This document shows, in pieces, positions 46,696 to 54,839 of a stretch of 64,000 bases of DNA; position 1 is the first letter of the stretch; every line of letters starts with the position of its first letter. Origin of the DNA: Ornithinimicrobium ciconiae (GTDB taxonomy: Bacteria > Actinomycetota > Actinomycetes > Actinomycetales > Dermatophilaceae); the NCBI RefSeq assembly GCF_007197575.1, contig NZ_CP041616.1:1922001-1986000 (forward strand). The letters run 5' to 3'. The notes under the pieces were generated by a model. That model was given only the letters and a program-made list of their open reading frames with translations. It was not told the origin of the DNA and made no database searches. A program made the translations under genes and the position numbers.

Positions 46696-47241
46696 ATGAC
46701 AGCAGTCCTGACCCCCGCCAGTGCGATCGGAGGCCACGTGCAGCGGAGCGCGGATCCCGTCGAGGACGCCGTCCGTGAGGTCTTCGTGGCGCACTATGGG
46801 CAGCTGGCCGGTTGGGCGGCGCACCTCGTGGGTGACCGGGACCTGGGGCACGATGTGGCGACCGAGGCGTTCACCCGTCTGCTGTCGCACTGGGAGCGGG
46901 TGGACGACCCGCGGCCCTGGCTGTTTGCCACGGCCGCCAACCTGGTGCGGGACCACTGGCGCAAGCGCGGGCGGGAGGCCAAGGCCTACGAGCGCTTTCA
47001 GGGGGGACGGCCCGGGCCCGAGGAAGCGCTGCCGGGACCCGACCAGGCACAGCTGCTCAGTGTCCGCGAGGCCGTCGAGCAGCTGCCCGACCGTCTCCGC
47101 CTGCCGGTGCTGCTGTTCTACTTCGCCGATCTGTCGGTGGCAGAGGTGGCCCGGCAGGTGGGCCGCTCCGAGGGTGCCGTCAAACGCGACCTGTATGACG
47201 CGCGGTCGAGTCTCGCCGCAACGCTGGAGGAGGCGCGATGA
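46696..47241 (+). CDS. ECF-like RNA polymerase sigma factor
   Basis: The 181-residue protein has sigma region 2 (FVAHYGQLAGWAAHLVGDRD, TEAFTRLLSHWERVDDPRPW, LFATAANLVRDHWRKRGRE) and region 4 (LPDRLRLPVLLFYFADLSVA then VGRSEGAVKRDLYDARSSL). It belongs to the ECF/SigE-like sigma-70 group with no region 3. The ATG at 46696 is preferred; a longer open frame starts at 46501 inside the nitroreductase promoter. Its stop overlaps the next gene, which encodes a membrane protein that should control it. No anti-sigma zinc-finger (HxxxCxxC) is present in that partner, so the pairing is unusual. Confidence 0.88.
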   Translation: MTAVLTPASAIGGHVQRSADPVEDAVREVFVAHYGQLAGWAAHLVGDRDLGHDVATEAFTRLLSHWERVDDPRPWLFATAANLVRDHWRKRGREAKAYERFQGGRPGPEEALPGPDQAQLLSVREAVEQLPDRLRLPVLLFYFADLSVAEVARQVGRSEGAVKRDLYDARSSLAATLEEAR

Positions 47242-48629
47242 GCAGCGATGAGCAGAGGCCGGGCGACGATGGCCGGCCGGGCGAGGCGCGTCACGACCCG
47301 GTGGAGGAGTTCTTCGCCGCTCACCGCGCGCAGGTGCGCGATGAGCCGGCGGACGAGGTCACCTGGCAGCGGATCCGGGACGGGCGACGGCGGGCCAGCT
47401 CGCCGCGTCGCGGTGCCGTCGCCGGCGCCATAGTCGCGGCCGCCGCAGCCCTGGCCGTCGTCTTCGGCCCCGGCCTGCTGCCGGATGCCGCACCGCCCGA
47501 CCTCGCGGGACCCCCGCCCGGCTCGACGGAGCCGGCCAGCGGAGACCCGAGCGGCCCTGAGCAGCCGCAGACAGTCACCACTGAGATCCCGGAGGGCACG
47601 CTCGCCTCGGACGGGCGCTTCGCCGACGTGACGACCGCTGACCCCGATCCCGGGGTCGACACGGGGGTGCGTCGAGCCGTGGTGACCCGACCCTGCGACA
47701 CGAACGGCTGGTGCTCGGTGCTCGCCACCTCTGACGACGGCGGTCTGACCTGGGCGCCCTCGGCCGACCTGGCGGAGCTGGGAATGGTGGACCGGGTGCT
47801 CTTTGTCGACCACGAGCGCGGGTGGGTGTGGGGAGGCAAGGCACCGCTGTGGGCCACCGTCGACGGGGGCCGGTCCTGGACCCAGGTCGACGTGGGAGGC
47901 GACACGGTCGACGACATCTCGGTCTGGGAGGACGTGCTGCTCGCGACGACGCTCGTGGACGACCCCGGGACGTGCACCTCCGCGGCAGACTGTCCGCAGG
48001 TGAGTGGTGCGGCCGTGCTGACCGACCCGGCGGACCGTGACTGGACCGACGACCCGGTCACGGCTCTGGGGCCGGTCGGGAGGGCGGCGGTCATCGGAGC
48101 GGGGAACGAGCGCTACGTCCTGGCCCACGGCGACGGCGCCCTGGTGACCTCGCTGCTGCGCCTGCAGGACGGCCGGCTGGAGTCCACCGCCGCGGTGAGC
48201 TCCTGCGGGGGTGGCCCGGTCGCGGTGACCGCCTCGGCCGACGACCCGGCCCACCTGTGGGCGTTGTGCGACGACGAGCGTGGCCTGGCGCTGCAGCAGA
48301 GCTCCAACGGAGCCCGGACCTGGCTGCCGACCAACCTCACCGTCCCCTCCTTCGTGCTGGGGGAGCGTGCCCCGCTGATGGCCTCGACACACGCCGACCA
48401 CCTCCTGTTGGTGGGTGAAGGCAACTACGCGCTCACCACCGACGGCGGCCAGACCTGGAGCACCGAGGAGTTCCTGCCAGGCGCGCAGGCCCGCCCCGAG
48501 CGACTTGAGGTGACGATGTTTGGTGAGGTCATCGCCTATCCCACGGCAGATCAGGCATCTCCCGAGCTGGCCCTGTGGCGCTCCGGCGATGGCGGCCGCA
48601 CCTGGGAGACTGTGCTGTCCGGGGGATGA
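47238..48629 (+). CDS. Membrane protein with Asp-box beta-propeller, probable sigma partner
   Basis: The 463-residue protein has a short cytoplasmic part with PVEEFFAAHRAQVRDEPADE, one membrane helix (GAVAGAIVAAAAALAVVFG) at about 57-75, a Pro/Gly/Ser-rich linker and an extracellular domain rich in Asp-box repeats: TSDDGGLTW, TVDGGRSWTQV, SSNGARTW, TTDGGQTWS and SGDGGRTWE. Repeats of this kind form sialidase/BNR-type propellers that bind sugars or proteins. Its ATG overlaps the sigma stop by four bases (47238-47241). The N-terminal helix and coupled translation suggest that it holds the sigma factor at the membrane and releases it upon an extracellular signal, but no known anti-sigma domain is recognised. 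Confidence 0.7.
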   Translation: MSSDEQRPGDDGRPGEARHDPVEEFFAAHRAQVRDEPADEVTWQRIRDGRRRASSPRRGAVAGAIVAAAAALAVVFGPGLLPDAAPPDLAGPPPGSTEPASGDPSGPEQPQTVTTEIPEGTLASDGRFADVTTADPDPGVDTGVRRAVVTRPCDTNGWCSVLATSDDGGLTWAPSADLAELGMVDRVLFVDHERGWVWGGKAPLWATVDGGRSWTQVDVGGDTVDDISVWEDVLLATTLVDDPGTCTSAADCPQVSGAAVLTDPADRDWTDDPVTALGPVGRAAVIGAGNERYVLAHGDGALVTSLLRLQDGRLESTAAVSSCGGGPVAVTASADDPAHLWALCDDERGLALQQSSNGARTWLPTNLTVPSFVLGERAPLMASTHADHLLLVGEGNYALTTDGGQTWSTEEFLPGAQARPERLEVTMFGEVIAYPTADQASPELALWRSGDGGRTWETVLSGG

Positions 48630-48727
48630 GTGCCCACGGGGATGGCGGCCGCGCATGGGAGAGGGTGCCGTCCGGGGGATGGGTGCCCACGGGGTCGTGC
48701 CTGGGAGCGGTGCTGCCCGGCAGATGA
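48588..48727 (+). repeat. Imperfect 53-bp tandem repeat across the 3' end of the propeller gene
   Basis: Copies start at 48588 and 48641 (period 53 bp; most bases identical, including GATGGCGGCCGC and CCGGGGGATG), and a shortened third copy starts near 48694. The first copy encodes the last Asp-box of the propeller gene; the others lie beyond the stop codon. It appears that part of the coding end was duplicated into the intergenic space. Confidence 0.8.
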
Positions 48728-48775
48728 GCGGGGCGGCGACACACACAGCGTGGTCGGATCAGGCATGCTGGACCC

Positions 48776-51412
48776 ATGACTGACGTGCCCCCCGGCTATC
48801 CCCGCGAGTGGGAGGCCGACGTCGTCCTGACCGACGGCTCGGTGGCGCATGTGCGCCCGATCCGGCCCGGGGATGGCGAGGCCCTGCACCACTTCCACTC
48901 CCAGCAGTCCGAGGAGTCCATCTACCTACGCTTCTTCGCGCCGATCCGACGGCTTTCCGACCGTGACGTGCACCGCTTCACCCACGTCGACTACGACAAG
49001 CGCGTGGCGCTGGTGATGATCATTGGCGACGAGATCGCCGGCGTCGCCCGCTACGACCGGCTCGAGGAGACCGACTATGCCGCCGCCGAGGTGGCCTTCA
49101 ACGTCGCGGACAAGCACCAGGGCATGGGCATCGGCTCGGTCTTCCTCGAGCACCTGGCCGCCATCGGCCGGGAGTCGGGGGTCAAGCTGTTCACCGCCGA
49201 CGTGCTCCCGCAGAACCGCAAGATGATCAATGTCTTCCAGGACGCGGGCTTTGAGGTCAGCCACGAGTTCGAGGACGGTGTCATCGCGGTCAGCTTTGCG
49301 ATCGAGCCGACCGACAAGTCCCGGGCCGTCGAGCTGGCCCGTGAGCACCGTGCCGAGGCGGTGAGCATGCGCATGGTCCTCCATCCCTCCTCGGTGGTCG
49401 TGGTGGGCGCGAGCCGGCGCGAGGGGTCGGTCGGTGGTGCCCTGGTGCGTCACATCCGCGAGGGCGGTTTCACCGGGGACCTGTATGCCGTCAACCCCGC
49501 CGCCGACGAGATCGCCGGCGTGTCGGTCCACCCGACGGTCTCGGCCATCGGCCGCTCGATCGATCTCGCCGTCATCGTGGTGCCCGCCGCGGACGTGCCC
49601 GACGTGGTCCGGGAGTGCGCCTTCGCAGGGGTGCGCGCGGTCGTGGTGATCAGCAGCGGCTTCGCCGAGTCGGGCGAGGAGGGCGCGGCACTGCAGCGCC
49701 AGCTCCTCGAGACCGCCCGGGTGCACGGCATGCGGGTGCTCGGGCCCAACTCCTTCGGGCTGATCAACACCAGCGAGGAGTTCAGCCTCAACGCCTCGAT
49801 CTCACCGCGGATGCCGATGATGGGCTCGCTGGGCCTGTTTGCCCAGTCCGGTGCCCTCGCGATCGCCGTGCTCGCCTCGGCCGAGCGACGCGGCCTGGGT
49901 CTGTCGACCTTTGCCTCGGCGGGCAACCGGGTCGACATCTCCGGCAACGACCTGATGCAGTACTGGATCGACGACGAGGCCACCGCCGCGGTCGGGCTCT
50001 ATCTGGAGTCGATGGGCAACCCGCGCAAGTTCACCCGCATCTCCCGGCAGCTGTCGGCCGTCAAGCCGGTGATCGTGGTCAAGAGCGGCACCGGGCACCA
50101 CGGCGTGCCCGGGCACACGGTCCGGGCCACCCGGGAGCGACCGGAGGCATTCGCGCAGATGCTGCGCCAGAGCGGGGTCATCCGGGTGGACAACACCCAC
50201 CAGCTCTTTGACGTCGCCCAGCTCGTCGTGCACCAGCCGCTGCCGAAGGGCCGGGCCACGGCGATCGTCACCAACTCCGACGCCCTGAGCACGCTGACCG
50301 CAGATGCTGCTGTCGAGCGGGGCCTGACCATCGGTCACGGGCCGATTGCCCTGCCGGTGACGGCCACCGTCCAGGAGTTCACGGCCGCCCTGCAGACGGC
50401 GCTGGCCGACCCCGGGGTGGACAGCCTGATCGCCTGCTTCATCCCCCCGATCGTCATCCCCGACACCGACATCGTCACCGCCGTCGAGGAGGTCGTCGCC
50501 GACAGCGAGAAGACCTGTGTCGCAACCTTCCTGGGGATGCGAGGGGTCGCTCCTGGTGGCTCGCTGCCAACCTATCCGCTGCCGGAGGACGCGGTCAGCG
50601 CCCTGGCTGCCGCGACCGACTATGCCGAGTGGCGCGGGCGGGACCGGGGTGAGCGGGTTCGTCCGGGGCGCATCAACCGCCGGCGGGCCCACGACGCGAT
50701 CGAGAGCGTCCTGGCAGCCAGCCCAGAGGGCCGGGCGATGACGGTGGAGGAGGTCACCGAGCTGCTCAACGCCTATGACATCCCGTTGTGGCAGGCCCAC
50801 CCGGTCGACGACGCCGAGGACGCCGCTCGGATGGCCCAGGACGTCGGGCTGCCAGCCGTGGTCAAGGCAACCGACCCAGCACTGCGGCATGCAGCGGGCC
50901 ACTACTGGATCCGCACCGGCCTGCGGACACCCGCAGCCGTCGCAGCGGCCTATGAGGACCTGCAGGTCGTGCTCGCCGAGCGCGGAGTGGAGGGCATCGC
51001 AGTGCAGGCCCAGGCCCCCACCGGTGTGGTCGTGGAGGTCACCTCGGCCGAGGACCCGCTCTTTGGCCCGGTCGTCGGGTTCGGTGTCGCGGGGGTGCCC
51101 TCAGAGCTGCTCGGCGACGTCAGTCACCGCTTCCCGCCGCTGACCGACACCGACGTGGCGGACATGGTCGCCGGGGTGCGTGCGGCCCCGCTGCTCGCGG
51201 GCTATCGCGGCACCGACCCGGTGGACCAGGTGGCGCTGCACGACCTGGTGGCGCGCGTCTCGGTCCTGGCCGACGACCTGCCCGAGGTGGCGCAGCTGCG
51301 GCTCAACCCGGTCGTTGCGCACCCCAGCGGCGTGGCAGTCCTGGGGGCCACCGCCCTGGTCCAGCCCGACCCGGGCCGCGCTGACGTCGGCCGGCGCGCA
51401 CTCAGCCGCTAG
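48776..51412 (+). CDS. GNAT acetyltransferase fused to acyl-CoA synthetase (NDP-forming)-like domains
   Basis: The 878-residue protein starts with a GNAT domain (EEVAFNVADKHQGMGIGSVFL-like motif A, residues about 20-185), followed by a CoA-binding domain (SSVVVVGASRREGSVGGALV), a succinyl-CoA-ligase-like part (LGLFAQSGALAIAVLAS, then the region around KPVIVVKSGTGHHGV) and an ATP-grasp remnant near the C-terminus (GLPAVVKATDPALRHAAG, LRLNPVVAHPSGVAVLG). This is the actinobacterial Pat type in which GNAT is N-terminal; the enzymes acetylate lysines of acyl-CoA synthetases and other targets. The synthetase-like part is thought to regulate the acetyltransferase. ATG 48776 is used. Confidence 0.88.
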   Translation: MTDVPPGYPREWEADVVLTDGSVAHVRPIRPGDGEALHHFHSQQSEESIYLRFFAPIRRLSDRDVHRFTHVDYDKRVALVMIIGDEIAGVARYDRLEETDYAAAEVAFNVADKHQGMGIGSVFLEHLAAIGRESGVKLFTADVLPQNRKMINVFQDAGFEVSHEFEDGVIAVSFAIEPTDKSRAVELAREHRAEAVSMRMVLHPSSVVVVGASRREGSVGGALVRHIREGGFTGDLYAVNPAADEIAGVSVHPTVSAIGRSIDLAVIVVPAADVPDVVRECAFAGVRAVVVISSGFAESGEEGAALQRQLLETARVHGMRVLGPNSFGLINTSEEFSLNASISPRMPMMGSLGLFAQSGALAIAVLASAERRGLGLSTFASAGNRVDISGNDLMQYWIDDEATAAVGLYLESMGNPRKFTRISRQLSAVKPVIVVKSGTGHHGVPGHTVRATRERPEAFAQMLRQSGVIRVDNTHQLFDVAQLVVHQPLPKGRATAIVTNSDALSTLTADAAVERGLTIGHGPIALPVTATVQEFTAALQTALADPGVDSLIACFIPPIVIPDTDIVTAVEEVVADSEKTCVATFLGMRGVAPGGSLPTYPLPEDAVSALAAATDYAEWRGRDRGERVRPGRINRRRAHDAIESVLAASPEGRAMTVEEVTELLNAYDIPLWQAHPVDDAEDAARMAQDVGLPAVVKATDPALRHAAGHYWIRTGLRTPAAVAAAYEDLQVVLAERGVEGIAVQAQAPTGVVVEVTSAEDPLFGPVVGFGVAGVPSELLGDVSHRFPPLTDTDVADMVAGVRAAPLLAGYRGTDPVDQVALHDLVARVSVLADDLPEVAQLRLNPVVAHPSGVAVLGATALVQPDPGRADVGRRALSR

Positions 51413-51414
51413 GG

Positions 51415-52299
51415 CTACTGCACGTAGAGCGTGAACTGCGCATTGCCCTCGGGGGCGTAGCAGGCACCGGCCGCCTTGGACTCCGGGTCGTAGGGCGAGA
51501 CGTAGCACTCCCACCCGGTGGGGGTGATCCACGGCACGTTCCAGGACGGGTCCGCGTTGGCCTCGGCCAGCTCCCACTCGGCGGTCGCGTCGCCGCAGGT
51601 GACGGCGATCAGATCAGCGACCGTGTCGCCATACAGGTTGGTCGAGATGATGCAGTCGGGGGCCGGCGGCTCGGTCGGCGGCGGCGTGGTCGGGGGAGCG
51701 GTCGGGGCCGGCTCCTCGCAGTCGGGCAGCAGCTTGGCGATCGCCGGGGGAGCACCACGGGAGGTCAGGTCGTCCTTGCAGACGGGGTCGCCGATGGTGA
51801 CGGCGTGGAACCAGCGTCCGTCCACCCGCTCGGCGATGAACTCCGGTGCCCCGGGAGCATTCGGATAGGCCGCATAGGCCCAGTCGCCGTCGCAGAAGTA
51901 GACACTGACGCCCCCGGGGAACCCGAGGATGTCCTCGCTGAGCGCGTCGCCGGTGCAGTCGCTGGGCCCGGCGGGGGCGCTGGTGGGCGCCGAGGGCTGC
52001 GGCGGTGCGCTCGGCTCGGCCGGCCGGGGAGCCGGGGCCGGGGCGCTCGGCGCCGCGGTGCCGGTCGCACCGGAGGACGGATCCGGGGAGGACGCCGTCG
52101 CGGCCGTCGTGGGGGCTGCGGTCGGGCGCTGCGTCGCGGTCTGCGCGTCGGTGTCGGCCGGGGCCGTCGTCGAGGTCGCGTCGGAGCTGGCGGTGGGCGC
52201 GGTCTCGGACGGTGCCGGGTTGTCGGTGTCGTCACCGCATCCGGTGAGCACGGCGGCAGAGACCACCAGCACGGCGAGGCACCTTGCCACAGCAGACAT
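51415..52299 (-). CDS. Hypothetical lipoprotein
   Basis: The 294-residue protein has a lipoprotein signal peptide (CLAVLVVSAAVLTGC, Cys at about 21) and a Thr/Ala/Pro/Ser linker of about 90 residues. The remaining C-terminal part has paired Cys residues and short Trp/Tyr-rich segments (YFCDGDWAYAAYPNAPG; GWECYVSPYDPES). A Pro/Thr run (APTAPPTTPPPTEPPAP) splits it into two small globular parts. I do not recognise a family. It is convergent with the acetyltransferase gene (2 nt between stops) and divergent from the DUF5998 gene. Confidence 0.7.
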   Translation of the reverse strand: MSAVARCLAVLVVSAAVLTGCGDDTDNPAPSETAPTASSDATSTTAPADTDAQTATQRPTAAPTTAATASSPDPSSGATGTAAPSAPAPAPRPAEPSAPPQPSAPTSAPAGPSDCTGDALSEDILGFPGGVSVYFCDGDWAYAAYPNAPGAPEFIAERVDGRWFHAVTIGDPVCKDDLTSRGAPPAIAKLLPDCEEPAPTAPPTTPPPTEPPAPDCIISTNLYGDTVADLIAVTCGDATAEWELAEANADPSWNVPWITPTGWECYVSPYDPESKAAGACYAPEGNAQFTLYVQ

Positions 52300-52394
52300 C
52301 GGGTGGACCTTTCAGACGATCGGGCAGCGGGCAGGGCAGCAGGCCTGTGGACCGCCGGTCGAGCAGGAAGTGTGGGAGATGGGAGGATGAGCCC

Positions 52395-52976
52395 ATGCCC
52401 CAGCCAGACAGCATGACCCTCCCGCAGGCACTGCGCGAGGACATTGAACACGCAGGCTACCTGCCCGCCCTCGTCACCGACGTCGTCGCCACGGCTGTTG
52501 CCGGGGATGAGATCGTCGGCCACCTGGTCCACCAGGAGACCACGCTGGACGAGGAGGCCGTGCGCCGGCACGTGACCGTGCTGGTCCTGACTCCGCAGCG
52601 GTTGGTGATCGGGCACGCCGACGACCACGAGACCGGCGAGCCCCAGGGGCACTTCGCGACGGCGACCACCGAGACCGTGCCGCTCAGCGCGGTGCGCGGG
52701 GTGATGATGACCCACGTCCTGCCCGACCCCGCGTCCTACACCGGCGGCCTGTCCGGACGGGCCCTGACCCTGACCCTGGGCTGGGGCACCGTCTCGCGTC
52801 TCGACCTGGTGCCCGCCGTCTGCGCCGACCCGACCTGCGAGGGCGACCACGGCTATGAGGGCACGGTCGCCTCCGACGACATCTCGCTGCGGATCACCGC
52901 CGAGGCCGACGGACCGGAGGCGCTGTCCCGGGCCATCGACTTTGCCCGACAGCTCTCGGCACGCCTGGGCAGGTGA
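52395..52976 (+). CDS. DUF5998 family protein
   Basis: The 193-residue protein matches the actinobacterial DUF5998 family: LREDIEHAGYLPALVTDVVA near the N-terminus, VTVLVLTPQRLVIGHADDH, AVRGVMMTHVL and DDISLRITAEADGPEALSRA. It lacks membrane segments and Cys-based sites except CADPTCEGDHGYEG, which could bind a metal. Function is unknown. The ATG at 52395 has a fine ribosome-binding site (GGGAGGATG). The next gene, a phosphodiesterase, overlaps by four bases; this order is commonly seen in Micrococcales. Confidence 0.83.
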   Translation: MPQPDSMTLPQALREDIEHAGYLPALVTDVVATAVAGDEIVGHLVHQETTLDEEAVRRHVTVLVLTPQRLVIGHADDHETGEPQGHFATATTETVPLSAVRGVMMTHVLPDPASYTGGLSGRALTLTLGWGTVSRLDLVPAVCADPTCEGDHGYEGTVASDDISLRITAEADGPEALSRAIDFARQLSARLGR

Positions 52977-54145
52977 CGGGCCACGTGTCCGGCCTGCCCC
53001 CCGAGTTCCTCGAGGTGGAGTATGCCGGGTCGCTTGCCACCGTGCTCCCTGCCGTCGCGCGCAGCCTGGGCGTGGCGGCCGACCCCGCCGCGGCGCTGGG
53101 CATCGAGCCGCTCTTCACCCTGCCCCCGGCCCGCTCCGCGGTCCTGGTGCTGGTCGACGGGCTGGGGTCGGAGCAGTTGCGCCGGCGCAGCGGGCACGCC
53201 CCGTTCCTGCGCTCCCTGCAGAGCCCGGCACCGGCGCTGACCTGTGGGTTTCCGGCCACCACAGCCACCAGCATGGGCAGCCTGGGCACCGGCCTGCCTC
53301 CCGGCGCCCACGGCATCGTGGGCTGGCAGTCGCTGATGCCCGAGCACGACCGGCTGCTCAACCACCTGTCCTGGGACGAGGGACCGGACCCGGAGCGCTA
53401 TCAGCCGCACCACACCGTCTTTGAGCAGCTGGCGGCGAACGGGGTGGCCGTGACCCGCATCGGGCCGAGCTACTTCGACGGCTCGGGGCTGACCCGGGCC
53501 GCGCAGCGTGGAGGGGTCTTCAGCGGGGCCCGGGAGCTGTCTGCCCGGGTCGACGCCGCCGTTGCCGCGCTGACGGCCAGCCCACGCGCCTTCGTCTACC
53601 TCTACTGGGGCGAGGTCGACAAGACCGGCCACAGCTTTGGCCCGGACTCCTGGCAGTGGGGTGAGGAGGTGGAGCGCACGGACGCAGCCCTTTCCGACCT
53701 GGCCGCCCGCCTGCCACCGGGCACGTCGCTGACCGTCACCGCCGACCACGGCATGGTCTCGGCGCCCGAATCGGCCCGACGCGACCTGGCCTGGGAGGAG
53801 GACCTGGCTCACGGCATACGGCATCTGGGGGGTGACCCCCGGGCACCGCAGCCCTATTGCGAGCCCGGCGCCGCCCCGGACGTGCTGGCGGCCTGGACCG
53901 AGCTGCTGGGGGAGACCGCGCTGGTGGTCAGCCGTCAGGAGGCGATCGATCATGGCTGGTTCGGCGCGGTCGAGGACCGGGTCAGCGAGCGGATCGGCGA
54001 CCTGGTGGTGGCCATGCGCAGCAACGCCACGGTGCTCGACTCGCGCGACCACCGGCCCGAGCTGCTGGTGCTGCAGGGCCACCACGGATCGCTGACACGC
54101 GAGGAGATGGCGATCCCGCTCCTGCACCTGCCCGCCGTTACGTAG
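52973..54145 (+). CDS. Alkaline phosphatase-superfamily phosphodiesterase (nucleotide pyrophosphatase-like)
   Basis: The 390-residue protein has the type I phosphodiesterase/NPP layout: RSAVLVLVDGLGSEQLRRR (first metal Asp), the nucleophile Thr in CGFPATTATSMGSLGTG, the metal-binding VYLYWGEVDKTGHSFGPDS, and TVTADHGMVSAP near residue 255, with a final His in LQGHHGSL. It should hydrolyse phosphodiester or pyrophosphate bonds; the substrate is unknown. No signal peptide is apparent. The GTG overlaps the DUF5998 stop (GTGA), so the two are coupled. The thymidine kinase gene follows 10 nt later, and all three may form an operon. Confidence 0.87.
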   Translation: MTGHVSGLPPEFLEVEYAGSLATVLPAVARSLGVAADPAAALGIEPLFTLPPARSAVLVLVDGLGSEQLRRRSGHAPFLRSLQSPAPALTCGFPATTATSMGSLGTGLPPGAHGIVGWQSLMPEHDRLLNHLSWDEGPDPERYQPHHTVFEQLAANGVAVTRIGPSYFDGSGLTRAAQRGGVFSGARELSARVDAAVAALTASPRAFVYLYWGEVDKTGHSFGPDSWQWGEEVERTDAALSDLAARLPPGTSLTVTADHGMVSAPESARRDLAWEEDLAHGIRHLGGDPRAPQPYCEPGAAPDVLAAWTELLGETALVVSRQEAIDHGWFGAVEDRVSERIGDLVVAMRSNATVLDSRDHRPELLVLQGHHGSLTREEMAIPLLHLPAVT

Positions 54146-54155
54146 ACTGCTCGCC

Positions 54156-54839
54156 GTGGCCGAGCTTGTCTTCTTCACCGGAACGATGGACTGCGGCAAG
54201 TCGACCCTCGCGCTCCAGATGGACCACAACCACGCCTCGCGCGGGCGGGCCGGGTTGATCTTCTCCAAACTGGACCGGGCCGGGGAGTCCGTGCTGTCCT
54301 CCCGGCTGGGCCTGTCCCGCGAGGCCATCGAGGTGACCGACAACCTGGACTTCTGGGAGTTGGTCGTCGAGCAGGCCACCAACGGGCGACGGATCGACTA
54401 CCTGATCTGTGACGAGGCCCAGTTCTACACCCCCCACCAGGTCGAGCAGCTCGCCCGACTCGTGGACGAGATGGGGCTGGACATCTTTGCCTTCGGCATC
54501 ACCGCGGACTTCCGGGCTGAGCTGTTCCCGGGGTCGCGCCGGCTGATCGAGCTGGCCGACCGCACCGAGGTGCTGCAGGTCGAGGCGCTGTGCTGGTGTG
54601 GGCGCACCGCCACGCACAACGCGCGCGTGGTCGACGGCGTGATGGTTGTCGAGGGGGACCAGATCGTCGTCGGCGACGTGGGGGAGGCCGACGCTGAGCC
54701 CGCCGCGCAGGTCGAGTACGAGGTGCTCTGCCGCCGCCACTACATGCGCCGGATGACCTCGCACGCGGCCCGGGCCGCGTCGCTGTCGCCCGAGGTGCTG
54801 CCCTTTGACCTTGACGTCTGCCCGGTGCCGCAACGATGA
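54156..54839 (+). CDS. tdk: Thymidine kinase (type II)
   Basis: The 227-residue enzyme shows the P-loop FFTGTMDCGKST, the Walker B-like DYLICDEAQFY, a lasso region (CWCGRTATHNAR) and the zinc-ligand end (EYEVLCRRHYMR). These mark TK1-like bacterial thymidine kinases, which phosphorylate thymidine to dTMP in the salvage pathway and are normally feedback-inhibited by dTTP. GTG 54156 is used and the gene is followed by an overlapping MFS gene. It lies after DUF5998 and the phosphodiesterase, a linkage possibly tied to nucleotide handling. Confidence 0.93.
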   Translation: MAELVFFTGTMDCGKSTLALQMDHNHASRGRAGLIFSKLDRAGESVLSSRLGLSREAIEVTDNLDFWELVVEQATNGRRIDYLICDEAQFYTPHQVEQLARLVDEMGLDIFAFGITADFRAELFPGSRRLIELADRTEVLQVEALCWCGRTATHNARVVDGVMVVEGDQIVVGDVGEADAEPAAQVEYEVLCRRHYMRRMTSHAARAASLSPEVLPFDLDVCPVPQR

